A stretch of DNA of 64,000 nucleotides from JAPOXR01 sp965219635 (GTDB taxonomy: Bacteria > Pseudomonadota > Alphaproteobacteria > Rhodobacterales > Rhodobacteraceae): assembly GCA_965219635.1 (NCBI GenBank), contig OZ244783.1, positions 2,108,001 through 2,172,000 on the forward strand, read 5' to 3'. Shown here piece by piece: positions 18,192 through 27,585 of the stretch (its first letter is position 1; each line of letters begins with the position of its first letter). Both the position numbers and the translations under genes were made by a program. A model generated the notes under the pieces. That model had not been told where the DNA came from. It ran no database searches and saw nothing but the letters and a program-made list of their open reading frames with translations.

Positions 18192-21137
18192 TCAGATCGT
18201 CTGGCGTTTGATCAACTCCCGGAAAGGCCCCTCCGCCTCCGCCAACTGCTCAAACGTGCCTTCCTGGATCACCCTGCCGGCCTCAAGCATGTAGATCCGG
18301 TTTGCCTTCTTGATGGTGGATAACCTGTGAGCCACAACAATCCGGGTCGCTGCCAGCTTTTCGATGTTGTCCATCACATCGTGCTGGGTAACGGCGTCGA
18401 GCCATCCGGTAGCCTCGTCGAGAAGAACGACACGTGGCTTGCGGATCAAGGCTGTAGCGATGGCCAGGCGTTGACGCTGCCCACCTGAAAGAGTGACTCC
18501 GTTTTCGGATACCGCAGTGTGCATTCCCATCGGCATATTGATGATGTCCTCATCCACACAGGCAAGCCGCGCTGCCTCCCATGCTTCAACAGTACCGTAT
18601 TCGTGATGCGATCCCACGATATTGCTGAGAACCGTCCCATAATGAAGCACTGCTTCCTGAATGACCGTTCCCATCTGCCGCCTTACACAAACCGGGTCGA
18701 GGCGTGTGAGGTCATGTCCATCGAAAAGGACACCACCGGATGACGGTTCCAGCAGTCCAAGCGCAAGCTTGACCAGAGTGCTCTTTCCTGCGCCGGACTC
18801 ACCCACGATTGCAATGAACTCCCCGGGGGCGGCATGAATGGAGACTCCATCCAGGATAAGCGGATCATTCTCGCCGTACCGGAAGGTAACCCTGTCAAAA
18901 TGAACCTCCCCCTCTAGCTTGATCTGGTTGTCTTGGGTGGGCGTGCGTTCAATCTCCGCAGCAAGTACCGGGCGCACTTCGTCAAACCGCGGCCAGAACG
19001 AAGCGATGGCCTCGAATGAGAGGGAAAGCGTCGCGATTGCAGTGAAGAATGTTTGGGTCAGTGCAAAGACAATCAGGAATTCAGCAACCGACATGGTCCC
19101 CGGCTCGGCATAGACCATCACCAGAGTTACGAATGCTCCAGCAAGAAACGGCAAGGCTGTGCCCAACGCAATCACATGCTCACTTAGCGAGGCAACTGCG
19201 ATCTCGGCCCGTTTCTGCTGCTTGTAGTATTTCGCCCAGGTTGCGTACGCAGCGCTTTCGGAGCGCGACGATTGAAGCTTTGTGATACCTAGCAGCAGTT
19301 GCAACAATTCACTCGACATCCGCCGAATTGCGTCGAGGTGCAGTGTGTTGGGCCGGATCTGCGCAATCACAATGAAAACGACCACGGCAAGCGATACAAC
19401 CCCGAACAGCAACAACAGCCAGCCCATGGTTGAACTGTACAGGAAGACGACGAGAAAGGACGGCAGCAGAAAGACCGCTGTCAAGAACGACGTGACTGCC
19501 GGCCCTGCAACCCGATCCCGCATTTCCTGAAACGCCATAAGCCGCGTGCCGAGTTCGCCAGCCGAGAAATTGGTGGCAAGACTGGGCTTCATTCGGCAAA
19601 CCCAGTCCATCAAGGCCGCGCCCAGCCGTCCGGCGACCCTCCCTTCAATGCGCATGACCGCCGTACCGCGCAAGACTTGTGCCAGCGTAGCGGTGAGGGC
19701 AACTGCAATCAGTGCAAGCGAGAACTGAATCAGCAAACTGGTATCATTTGCAGGTACAATGCGTTCAATGAGGATGCCGATGCCTACCGCCGGGGCGATC
19801 GTCAGCAGGCCGGACAGAAGTCCGGTCAACAGCAATCTGATCATATCCGGAGCGATACCCCTGCCGGCCATGCCAAGGAGTGCAGCCAATCCGGCGGGCT
19901 CCGCCGACCGCGTCGACAGCGATCCATAGAGCTGCAGCGCATTGTCCCGCAACTCCTTGGCGATTGGCTCCGTGACCAGCCTCTTGCTGCCAGTAACAGG
20001 ATCAATTTCAGAATAGCGTCCGGCCTGACCTGGGATCAGCGCGACTGGCTGTGAATCCTGCAGACGGAAACCAAGGAATGCGCCACAATCGCCGATCCAC
20101 CACCGATCCGTCACGGAAAGCGTCACCCGCCTGTGCCGGATAACCGAGCGCTCCAGGTATGCCCTTATGTTGCTTTGGGTCAGTTCGCCTTCAAAGGCTC
20201 CCGCGTGATTCAGATCAATATCTTCATGCCGGGCAACCAGTTTGAGCGCTTCGGTCAGCGCATTCGGCTCCCGGGCCCTGCCGGACCGCCTCGACTGCAA
20301 GCTGAAGAGTTCCCCTTGAGCGTTGCGGGCCAGGATGTTCTTCCAGGCAGTACTCTCCCGCAGCTGATTGGCAGTGTCTACCAGTTGCAGACGGCGCTGG
20401 AAGACCATGAAATCGATGGTCAGCCGGTGAAATTCGCTGACAGACACCTCCAGGACGCTCTCAACACCGTATTCCTGCAGCATCTCCATGGTTGTCTTGA
20501 CATCGAAGACAGTCTGATCAGCAATCTCCACCCAGATGGACGAGGTCAGCGGCATTGTCCCCTTGGGGCCTTGACCCTCCTCGGAGCCAAGAAACGCGGC
20601 CCGAGCGCAATCCCCGACCAGCCAGACGACCCCCCTTTCTGCCGTCAGGGTCCCTGCCAGTTTCTGGCCTCCTCCTGGCTCGGTTCGGCCATCCACTTGA
20701 GTGTACCAGGCGATGCCGGCGGAAATCGATTGAGCTACGCTCTTGATCCACTCGTCAAGCTTGGCGGCGACCTCCCGCGCCAGGGCGTTGTTGCCTGAGT
20801 CCAACGCCACTTGTTCGGTGATCGATCCGATTGGAACCCGGCGCACGATGGAACTCGGCAGCCCCTTGACAACTACCTCTGCTCCAGTCGGGGCTGCGTC
20901 GGCGCCAAAACCAAACACGGCTTGGCCAGCAGAGGCATGCGCGATGTGAGTGAGCGGGGCGATTTGCACTCCGTCCGCCGTCTCCCGGATGAACACATTG
21001 ACTGCGCCGCGTTCGACCAAAAGCAAGTACTGCGGATCATCAATCGCAATTGTCTCGTTATTCGAAACAGGCAGCGGTTCCGACACAGACCTTGCAAGTT
21101 CTGCTAGCAATGGAGCGCTATGGGAAAAGTCCGGCAT
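18192..21137 (-). CDS. NHLP-class bacteriocin export ABC transporter, permease/ATPase (NHLM type)
   Basis: This large ABC half-transporter of about 981 aa belongs to the family found next to nitrile-hydratase-like-leader precursors. Residues 1-400 are a soluble region with a cyclic-nucleotide-binding-like start; then come about six membrane segments (residues about 430-720) and an ATPase with GESGAGKST, LSGGQRQRLAIATAL and LLDEATGWLD. It lacks a C39 peptidase domain, unlike its partner upstream. A TTG at 21152 overlaps the upstream gene; I preferred the ATG at 21137 because the TTG has no ribosome-binding site. It should act with the C39 transporter and HlyD adaptor in peptide export. Confidence 0.9.
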   Translation of the reverse strand: MPDFSHSAPLLAELARSVSEPLPVSNNETIAIDDPQYLLLVERGAVNVFIRETADGVQIAPLTHIAHASAGQAVFGFGADAAPTGAEVVVKGLPSSIVRRVPIGSITEQVALDSGNNALAREVAAKLDEWIKSVAQSISAGIAWYTQVDGRTEPGGGQKLAGTLTAERGVVWLVGDCARAAFLGSEEGQGPKGTMPLTSSIWVEIADQTVFDVKTTMEMLQEYGVESVLEVSVSEFHRLTIDFMVFQRRLQLVDTANQLRESTAWKNILARNAQGELFSLQSRRSGRAREPNALTEALKLVARHEDIDLNHAGAFEGELTQSNIRAYLERSVIRHRRVTLSVTDRWWIGDCGAFLGFRLQDSQPVALIPGQAGRYSEIDPVTGSKRLVTEPIAKELRDNALQLYGSLSTRSAEPAGLAALLGMAGRGIAPDMIRLLLTGLLSGLLTIAPAVGIGILIERIVPANDTSLLIQFSLALIAVALTATLAQVLRGTAVMRIEGRVAGRLGAALMDWVCRMKPSLATNFSAGELGTRLMAFQEMRDRVAGPAVTSFLTAVFLLPSFLVVFLYSSTMGWLLLLFGVVSLAVVVFIVIAQIRPNTLHLDAIRRMSSELLQLLLGITKLQSSRSESAAYATWAKYYKQQKRAEIAVASLSEHVIALGTALPFLAGAFVTLVMVYAEPGTMSVAEFLIVFALTQTFFTAIATLSLSFEAIASFWPRFDEVRPVLAAEIERTPTQDNQIKLEGEVHFDRVTFRYGENDPLILDGVSIHAAPGEFIAIVGESGAGKSTLVKLALGLLEPSSGGVLFDGHDLTRLDPVCVRRQMGTVIQEAVLHYGTVLSNIVGSHHEYGTVEAWEAARLACVDEDIINMPMGMHTAVSENGVTLSGGQRQRLAIATALIRKPRVVLLDEATGWLDAVTQHDVMDNIEKLAATRIVVAHRLSTIKKANRIYMLEAGRVIQEGTFEQLAEAEGPFRELIKRQTI

Positions 21138-21141
21138 CACA

Positions 21142-23361
21142 TTACTCGGCAATGATCAATTTGCGGTAGGGACCATCGAGTGCGATCAACTCATCGTGGT
21201 TGCCGCGCTGAACTTCCTTGCCGCCATCAAGAACAATGATCTGGTCGCAATCGCGGATCGTGCTGAGCCTGTGCGCAATGATAAGGCAGGAGCAACCTCT
21301 TCGCCGCAGATTCCGGTCGATCCGCTCCTCGGTCACGGCGTCAAGCGAACTGGTTGCCTCGTCCATGATCAGCACAGACGGATCGTTGATCAAGGCCCTG
21401 GCGATCTCAAGCCGCTGGCGCTGTCCGCCGCTGAAATTCTGCCCTTGTTCTGTAATCAGCGACTGGTACCCGCCGGGCCGCGACATTATCTCTTCATGAA
21501 TGTCTGCGTCGCGCGCAGCTCTCATCACGGCATCATCAGCGACCGTAGGATTCCAGAATGTGAGATTGTCCCAAACCGATGCAGCAAACAGCATGAAACC
21601 CTGTTCAACGATCCCCACCGACTCGGTGAATACTTCCCAGGGAATCTCGTCGAGCCTTCTGCCGTCATACAATATCTCACCTGACCACGGCTGGTGCATG
21701 CCTGAGACCAGCAACGCCAGGGTCGACTTGCCACTGCCCGTTGGTCCTACGACCGCAACACGTTGGCCCGGGCCTATGCTGAGGCTGAAGTCCTCAATCA
21801 GGGGCTCCTTTCCGGGCGTAAAACCAAATGTCACATTCCGCAATTCCACCTCGCCAGTCAGACGGAGCCGGCCGTCGATGGTGGGAAGCGGTTCGTCCTC
21901 GCCGCGCACCATGCCGATGTGTGGACCCGTTGCCGGCGTTCCGGTGATGTCCTCCAGTCTGAACATATCGGCTGCCTTCGACTGAAGTTCGTTGAGGAAT
22001 ATGGTCAAGGCGCCCACAGGCCGCAGGAAATTCGTCGTGAGGATAAAGACGCCCATCAGCCCACCGATTGACAATTCACCCGTGGACACCCTCCAGCCGC
22101 CAACCCCCAACACCAATGCGCTGCCGATCATGATAAAGAGCACCGGCAAGGCCTGCACGACATGCCCTAATTCATGAAACGCTTGCCGGGCTGTGACCTC
22201 TCTTGCCTGGTATCCGCCCCATCGCGCAAAAAGACTGTCATCGGTCGCGGTTGCGCGGATCGCCGCACGGCTGCGCATTGCGCTCATGATCAATCCGTAC
22301 AAGAGCCCCTGTTCCCGGGCAAACATATGGTTGAGCTCGGTGCGCGTGTCGGAAATCCTGGACACGATCAGCCACCAGATCAATGCAAGCGCCAAGGCAA
22401 CCGCCCCCAGAATGGGATCGAAGAAAAACACTGCCGCGAGGAAGGCCAGGCACATGACCGCCTCGACTCCTACCCTGACCATTGCAGCGGCGCCTTCATC
22501 GGAAAGCCGGTCAAGGAGTTGGCTCCTGTTCACCAGGTCGCCAACCAACCGGTGCGTATAGAAGGCAAAAGGCAGGCGCAGCAGATGGCTGACAAACTCG
22601 TCAGATTTGGTGAGCGCAATTCCAACAGCAATTCGCCGAAGCGCAACTGCATGCATCCACGCCAACAAATAGGTCAGCGCTGCAATCATGAACATCAGGA
22701 CAATGATTGCCCCACCCCATGAAGCCTGACCGCCTATGAGGACATGATCGACCAGAACACTCAGCATCAGCGGAAAGGCCAGATAAGCTGCGGCCAGCAT
22801 CAAGCCGGACAAAGTCGCCAGTAGCAATGCGGGCTTGAAATCGCGCAGCCATTGCCACAACTGCCAGATCGGACCTGGCGGCTTCTCGTTTTTTTGGAAG
22901 TCGGGGCCGACTGCGAACTCGAGGATAATCCCGGTAAAGCCCTTGTCGAAGGTGTCGTAATCGACGACGAGCCGACCCGAACTGGGGTCGTTCATACGAA
23001 CGCGCTTCCTGCCAATATCTTCAAGGACGACAAAGTGCTTGAACTCCCAGAAGACAATTGCCGGAAGGGTGCTCTTGTGAAGATTCTTGATTTGACGCGA
23101 CCAGCCCTTCGCTTCCAGCCCGTATGTTCGGGCGGCGCGCAAGAGGTCGGCGCCTGTACAGCCGTCGCGCCCCACCCTGCAGGTAATCCTGAGTTCAGAC
23201 ATGGGAACCCAACGGCCGTAATAGGCCAGCACGCTGGCCAGGCACGCCGCAGCGCATTCTGTCCGTTCGGATTGGGGAAAGAGTGGTGTCTTGACGCCGC
23301 GTGACCTCCTGGAAGTACCGGCGGTCTCCCCCTTCGTTACGCCAACTTCATCCGGGCACAC
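21142..23361 (-). CDS. NHLP-class bacteriocin export ABC transporter with C39 peptidase domain
   Basis: This protein cleaves leaders after the GG motif and exports the peptide. The N-terminal C39 peptidase has Gln30, catalytic Cys36 (SERTECAAACLAS), His109 (EFKHFVVLED) and Asp125 (NDPSSG), so the triad looks intact. About six membrane segments follow (residues about 170-440), then an ATPase with GPTGSGKST, FSGGQRQRLEIARAL and LIMDEATSSLD. The 739-aa length fits peptidase-permease-ATPase exporters. The GTG at 23361 is the only plausible start. The GG-terminated leaders encoded at 25.4, 27.6, 36.7 and 37.9 kb are its probable substrates. Confidence 0.93.
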   Translation of the reverse strand: MCPDEVGVTKGETAGTSRRSRGVKTPLFPQSERTECAAACLASVLAYYGRWVPMSELRITCRVGRDGCTGADLLRAARTYGLEAKGWSRQIKNLHKSTLPAIVFWEFKHFVVLEDIGRKRVRMNDPSSGRLVVDYDTFDKGFTGIILEFAVGPDFQKNEKPPGPIWQLWQWLRDFKPALLLATLSGLMLAAAYLAFPLMLSVLVDHVLIGGQASWGGAIIVLMFMIAALTYLLAWMHAVALRRIAVGIALTKSDEFVSHLLRLPFAFYTHRLVGDLVNRSQLLDRLSDEGAAAMVRVGVEAVMCLAFLAAVFFFDPILGAVALALALIWWLIVSRISDTRTELNHMFAREQGLLYGLIMSAMRSRAAIRATATDDSLFARWGGYQAREVTARQAFHELGHVVQALPVLFIMIGSALVLGVGGWRVSTGELSIGGLMGVFILTTNFLRPVGALTIFLNELQSKAADMFRLEDITGTPATGPHIGMVRGEDEPLPTIDGRLRLTGEVELRNVTFGFTPGKEPLIEDFSLSIGPGQRVAVVGPTGSGKSTLALLVSGMHQPWSGEILYDGRRLDEIPWEVFTESVGIVEQGFMLFAASVWDNLTFWNPTVADDAVMRAARDADIHEEIMSRPGGYQSLITEQGQNFSGGQRQRLEIARALINDPSVLIMDEATSSLDAVTEERIDRNLRRRGCSCLIIAHRLSTIRDCDQIIVLDGGKEVQRGNHDELIALDGPYRKLIIAE

Positions 23362-23875
23362 TTGACTGGAGCTGTCTGCTTCCTGGTTTCATCTCATGTC
23401 TCCGGGCAAACCCCCGCTACTCTGTGAACCAGCCAATCGACCGGCCGGATGCTGCAACGCAGGCAATACCCGTGGTTGCCCGACAATAGCGGCTAGGCCG
23501 TAACGCTACCAGTTGAAATGTTTGACCTGGATCAACACGCATCCTGTCCGTTCTGCTCCGCTTCGACCAACCCGTGATCATGGCCGGCTGCAAATGCAGG
23601 TTCAGCCTCCGCAATTTGCGGTTGCAGCAAACAGGGCGTTGCAGGCGCCGACGGCTATGCGACCCGTTCATCTATACACCAATCGGCTTTCCTGTCCGCG
23701 GCTATGACCTGGCCAGCGAGAAACGCGGATTGGGCAACCGGAGTGGCTGCCGGGCAGTTTGGCCCGGACCTTGAACTCCATCAACCAGTCTTCAGAGCAG
23801 GGCTGCAGCATGGCGCGCCGCTGGCAGCACCGGCAGCAGCGTCATCCACTCAATTTCTCATCTGGACTCAGGTTA
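23362..23875. other. 514-bp spacer inside the export gene set
   Basis: This stretch separates the HlyD-like gene from the C39 transporter, although both are on the minus strand. No frame longer than about 85 codons has protein-like features, and there is no GG leader or Cys cluster. It may carry a separate promoter for the two ABC genes, or be the scar of a lost gene. Confidence 0.45.
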
Positions 23876-24784
23876 CTATGCCTGTGAAGAGAATATCAGC
23901 AGCAAGGGGGGAACCCGCCCTGTGGCGATCTCGATCCTGCACAATGCGTGCTCGCGCAACGGCAGATCCTCCTGACCGTCAAGTGCGACATGCACCATCC
24001 AGTTTTCGCCCGCATCCATGTTCAATCCGCGCCTGTTTGCCCTCAGCCAGGCTGCTGTATCGTACGGACCAAAGACTGATGCAACGGCCGCCTCGAACGA
24101 CTGCTCTGAACCCGATTGGTCGACGCAATGGGCCACAGCATCCATACCGGTCTGGACACGTCCGGCCAGACTGCGATCCAGCAGCGCGACAGCAATCGCT
24201 GGGTCTTCGGAGGCCGAGCGAATTTCAGCGACGAGATCGCCAGCTTCAAGGAATTCCCCCGGCAGCACGTAAAGTCCGGCTACGAAACCACCTGCCGGAC
24301 TGACAAGCGTATTACCGGCGGAATTCGATGTGTTTGTGTCGGAACCTGCGGCCTGATTGCGCATCACGGCGACCTGTGACTCGCCGGCTTCGGCCACACT
24401 GTCCCCAGAGTCTGGCTCAACGAGTTGCTCTCCCGTAGCCACGGAATCCCGCTGGCGAACAACTGCATCCAAAGTTCCGATAACCGCGATGGGTGTTGCC
24501 TTCTCGACGGCTTCCCCCTGCGAAACCAGTACATCCTGCACCGGTCCCGCAGCCGTGGCGGTCACCGGCAACCGTTGACCGGGCAGCAGCACCGAACCGT
24601 CCACCACAATCTTGAGGTCGATGCGGCCGAAGCTGCCCCAAATTGCCGCAACCAGCAATGAGGCCAGGAGAATGGAGAGGATCAACCATTCATGCGGCGC
24701 CGTGATGCGGAAGGGACTATCTATCGGCTCGGGTTCTGCGGCCTGCAACAAGGCACGCTGCCTGTATAGTTTTTGGTCGTCCAT
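23876..24784 (-). CDS. NHLP bacteriocin system secretion protein (HlyD/membrane-fusion-like)
   Basis: This is a membrane-anchored periplasmic adaptor of 302 aa. One transmembrane helix lies at residues about 31-52 (EWLILSILLASLLVAAIWGSF). It is followed by two lipoyl-like half motifs (LPVTATAAGPVQDVLVSQGEAVEKATPIAVI, then VSPAGGFVAGLYVLPGEFLEAGDLVAEI) and a beta-barrel region. This matches the HlyD-like third component of NHLP export systems, which links the ABC transporter to the outer membrane. The ATG at 24784 has a weak ribosome-binding site. It is transcribed away from the precursor genes. Confidence 0.88.
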   Translation of the reverse strand: MDDQKLYRQRALLQAAEPEPIDSPFRITAPHEWLILSILLASLLVAAIWGSFGRIDLKIVVDGSVLLPGQRLPVTATAAGPVQDVLVSQGEAVEKATPIAVIGTLDAVVRQRDSVATGEQLVEPDSGDSVAEAGESQVAVMRNQAAGSDTNTSNSAGNTLVSPAGGFVAGLYVLPGEFLEAGDLVAEIRSASEDPAIAVALLDRSLAGRVQTGMDAVAHCVDQSGSEQSFEAAVASVFGPYDTAAWLRANRRGLNMDAGENWMVHVALDGQEDLPLREHALCRIEIATGRVPPLLLIFSSQA

Positions 24785-25086
24785 TGTGGATCGTCAGTGA
24801 TCTGCTTTGTTGCCGGGGCGGCATAAGCCATTCCCCACCATCAGGTGTATTCTGGCACGCAGTGCAAAAAGCTGCAACCCACCCGCAAGATCGATCCAGT
24901 GCAACTGCCTTCAAGTTCCGGCCAACCTCCGCATCAATTTGCTCTCCTCCGGCCGCCGGATTGGCAAGCCATTCAAAATCCCTAGCGGCAGATGCCAACC
25001 ATCGGGTTTGAAACGACAAACTGAGCATGCCGAACACTTGAGTTCTGAGATACGAGCTGGGGCGCATGACACTTTCGTTGGGTCGG
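24785..25086. other. Divergent spacer between export genes and first precursor region
   Basis: This holds no recognisable gene. A 170-codon minus-strand frame crosses it (24717-25229) but has no family features, overlaps the hlyD-like start and looks accidental. The region should contain the promoter of the export genes; no clear -35/-10 pair stands out. Confidence 0.4.
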
Positions 25087-25314
25087 ACTGCCATCTCACC
25101 TTCCGTTACCGAACCGCTGAAATGCAGAAGACCGCTCCAGCAATCACTTTGGACACACGGCATTGACCGTGACCAGGAATTGCACACATGCCCGGCCGGC
25201 AATTGTCCATTTGGCTTGCGTGCATGCACCAGAATTCTGTCTTCCGCCTTTCAGTAAATGGCGGCTTGCATCCAGAAAATGCGGTGGGCAGATGTTGAAA
25301 ACTGCCGGAAACAA

Positions 25315-25335
25315 TGTTAAGTCTGGATGTTAAGT
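25315..25335 (+). promoter_or_regulatory. Paired TGTTAAGT boxes upstream of precursor 1
   Basis: TGTTAAGT occurs at 25315-25322 and again at 25328-25335, a 13-bp period. The same pair with the same period lies upstream of precursor 2. Spacing to the precursor start is about 95 bp in both copies. The arrangement suggests a direct-repeat binding site for a regulator, but no regulator gene is present in the RiPP cluster. Confidence 0.45.
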
Positions 25336-25429
25336 GCTACTCAGTCACAGTTGGCCGCAATATTGTGCCAGCGGGGAAGAGTTGCAAGTCGGCGCAAATT
25401 TGGGCGTCCTACCAAGAGTGAGGTTTCAG

Positions 25430-25738
25430 ATGACAGATCATGGAAGCAGTCTGGGAGTCCACTGGGGAAAAATCGTTGCCCGGACATGGAGCGACGATGA
25501 GTTCAAGTCGAGAGTTCTGAGCGAGCCGCGCGAGGTTCTAGCCGAAGAGGGATTTGTTGTCCCTGATGATGTGGATGTCACAGTCAGTGATGGTGGGAGA
25601 TCGAAAGTCCATCTCGTCGTGTCCCCAATGCCGGAGGGAATAGACACACAGGTCGACGATGACACTCTCGAGTCGATGTCAGGCGGAGTTTGCTCCTGCT
25701 GTTGTTGCTGTGGATCCGCTGCCGGCACATGGCCGTGA
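25430..25738 (+). CDS. NHLP-family RiPP precursor 1, poly-Cys core
   Basis: This encodes a 102-aa precursor. The leader (residues 1-86) is a nitrile-hydratase-alpha-like domain (SLGVHWGKIVARTWSDDEF, LSEPREVLAEEGF, VDVTVSDGG, VHLVVSPMPEG) ending in LESMSGG. The predicted core after GG is VCSCCCCCGSAAGTWP: six Cys, several Ser/Thr/Gly and one Trp. Cys and Ser are the residues a YcaO/SagB pair turns into thiazoles and oxazoles. GAGG lies upstream of the ATG at 25430; the longer frame from 25334 lacks leader similarity. The leader is not a nitrile hydratase subunit, because no catalytic partner is present and the Cys cluster is at the extreme C-terminus. Confidence 0.93.
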   Translation: MTDHGSSLGVHWGKIVARTWSDDEFKSRVLSEPREVLAEEGFVVPDDVDVTVSDGGRSKVHLVVSPMPEGIDTQVDDDTLESMSGGVCSCCCCCGSAAGTWP

Positions 25739-26403
25739 TTATTACTTTGGCGTGACGATCCTGAATCCGGGCCATATGCCAATCAAGTAGAGGCATTCCG
25801 GTACCAGCGTTTGGCGGCGACAGTAACGAAGCAACTGCCGGCGATGGGTCCGTCGCTGGCACAGTTCTCGTTCGGTCAGGGAGCACCGTCGAATACAAGC
25901 TGCGGAATTCTTGGCAGGGTATTTTGCCGGCGATGTAATGGCCGACCTCCCTGAAACGAATACGCTGGTGCTCGGTATCGCAACGGCGGCTGAACTGGTT
26001 CACGCACTCATGAATGAACAGCAGAGGCTGGAACCAGGCTTGGTTCGCTCAACTAGCCAGGGGACGGGTCACAGGCTGGTGCAGTACCGCTCAGCAATCC
26101 CTGCGCCAACCGCATTTCCCAGACCTGTCTTGCCAAGGTGTGCAGCCTTTTGCCGAGCAAGCAGAAGCATCCTCGGTCCACTTGCTGGACAATTGCCTGC
26201 AGGCCCCACAGTGGCCAGTGCTTTCGTGCCCGGTCTGACGCAACTGTGCCCCGATTTCGCACTTGGCCGAACGCATGAGAGGCCGGTAACGCTGGGTTGA
26301 CCACACAACGGCCTGGAACGGCCGAACAGGGTCCAATCCCGCCCCTCTGCAAGCCCCGCGGCCGGACGACCAGGATGGAGTGGGCACGGATAGTTGGTAC
26401 AGC
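25739..26403 (+). other. Degenerate sequence between precursor 1 and halogenase pseudogene
   Basis: No intact gene is present. Stop codons interrupt all long frames. A plus-strand frame around 25940-26140 (ALMNEQQRLEPGLVRS, then SAIPAPTAFPRPVLPR) resembles a frame in the matching region after precursor 2 (LFENQELAPGIVRLSS; SIPAPTTLPRHVLPR). The two copies therefore probably derive from one lost gene of unknown identity. Confidence 0.5.
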
Positions 26404-27134
26404 ATGTTTGGCAGCATCGTAGTAGCTGGTGGTGGCACAGCCGGGTGGATGGTGGCTGCTGCGCTTGCCAGTCGCGTCGTAGGCGTCTCGGCCATGCAGG
26501 TCACGCTGGTCGAATCGGAGGAAATCGGAACAGTAGGGGTTGGTGAGGCAACACGGATTTTCACCTTGACTGTCGCCGAACACGCAACTGTGTCGCCTTT
26601 GACCTCGCCGCCAGTCTTCTTGAACCGCTTGAGACGACAAGCAGCGCATTGATCCACAAGGCGATCAACAAATTCGTCATCAGTTTCCCAGGTCAGCGCC
26701 ACGACCCGGCAATGTCCGGCGTCTTCAACAAGGCAATGGACAAGCTCTGCCGGAATATCCGTAACCTTCTGGCCTTGCACTACACCCAGAACCGGCGCAC
26801 AGACTCACCGATGTGGAACGCGTGCCGCTAGATTGAGGTTCCGGATGAACTCAGCGAGCGCATTAGAGTGTTTCGGAAGTCAGCGCATATTGAGACACCC
26901 GCAAGCCAGTTATTCAAGCTTCCAAGCAACTTGATCGTAATACTTTGCCAAGGGGTCAATCCCGAATCCTATCACCCGCTGCTTGCGACCCTAGACCAAA
27001 GCTACAGCCAAAGCCTGCGGGCGTACTTGCAAAGGTTGAAGGCAAGCATCCCGAAAACTGCCCTGAAGTTGCCGACCCATGACGAATTCATTGCGAGCTA
27101 TTGCGCCATGGAGGATGACGGGCCTTCTGACTGA
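26404..27134 (+). pseudogene. Internally deleted flavin-dependent tryptophan halogenase pseudogene
   Basis: This is a remnant of a paralogue of the intact halogenase at 34955-36487. The first 50 or so codons match its FAD-binding start (VVAGGGTAGWMVAAALASR, TLVESEEIGTVGVGE). The sequence then jumps near 26550-26585 to the counterpart of codons about 330 onwards (LLEPLETTSSALIHKAI), dropping roughly 800 bp that held the catalytic Lys and WxWxIP motif. A frame change occurs at the joint, and a TAG at 26829 replaces the Glu codon that follows NACR. The rest continues to YCAMEDD at 27134. No active enzyme can result. Confidence 0.9.
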
Positions 27135-27469
27135 CCTATGGCCTAACACTGCCTGCAGATGAACCCAGGACGCCAAGATCAGTCACCAACTCGCTTCAAG
27201 GCTGGATCCGGCATTTCCATCTTTGCGGCAGGCATAACCAAACTGCCATCTGCTGTACTCTCCCCAGATCACTCAGACGCAGAAAACGTTCAGGCATCCC
27301 CTTTGGACACATCGCTTTGACCGTAGCCAAGAGTTACACACTTGCCCAACTGGCTATTGTCAATCTGATAGCGGTACATGCATTCAAGAGCCGCATTCCG
27401 CCTTTCAAAAACGCGTAGTTTGCATCCTTAAAAATGTGGAAGGCTGGGGTTGCAAGCTGCTGGCAACAT

Positions 27470-27490
27470 TGTTAAGTTCTCGTGTTAAGT
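27470..27490 (+). promoter_or_regulatory. Paired TGTTAAGT boxes upstream of precursor 2
   Basis: TGTTAAGT occurs at 27470-27477 and 27483-27490, with the same 13-bp period and the same distance to the start codon as in copy A. Conservation within otherwise diverged flanks suggests function. A single TGTTAAGT also occurs at 38756-38763, where no precursor follows. Confidence 0.45.
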
Positions 27491-27585
27491 GCCAATCAGC
27501 TGCCGCTGTCTGCAAAACAGTACTCTGCGGGGCGGTGTGGCAGGTTGGCGCAGAATTGGCCGTCAAGCCTTAAGGGAGAACTTAG

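Larger units (their letters stand above)
25087..26110 (+). repeat. Copy A of a ~1-kb duplicated precursor cassette
   Basis: This segment is colinear with 27242-28266 at a constant offset of about 2,156 bp. Matching landmarks in both copies include ACTGCCATCT at the left edge, CTTTGGACACA, CCGCCTTTCA, the paired TGTTAAGT boxes, the whole precursor gene, and downstream non-coding sequence through GGxACCxGGC. Similarity outside the precursor is diverged, so the duplication is not recent. The unit contains upstream regulatory DNA, a precursor gene and a degraded tail. Confidence 0.75.

Noticed and set aside
24717..25229. 170-codon minus-strand frame overlapping the HlyD-like gene start.
   Set aside because: It has no family features, runs through a duplicated regulatory region and overlaps a real gene.
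25430..25738. Nitrile hydratase alpha subunit.
   Set aside because: The domain resembles nitrile hydratase only as a leader. It ends in GG plus a Cys-rich tail, and no beta subunit is present.
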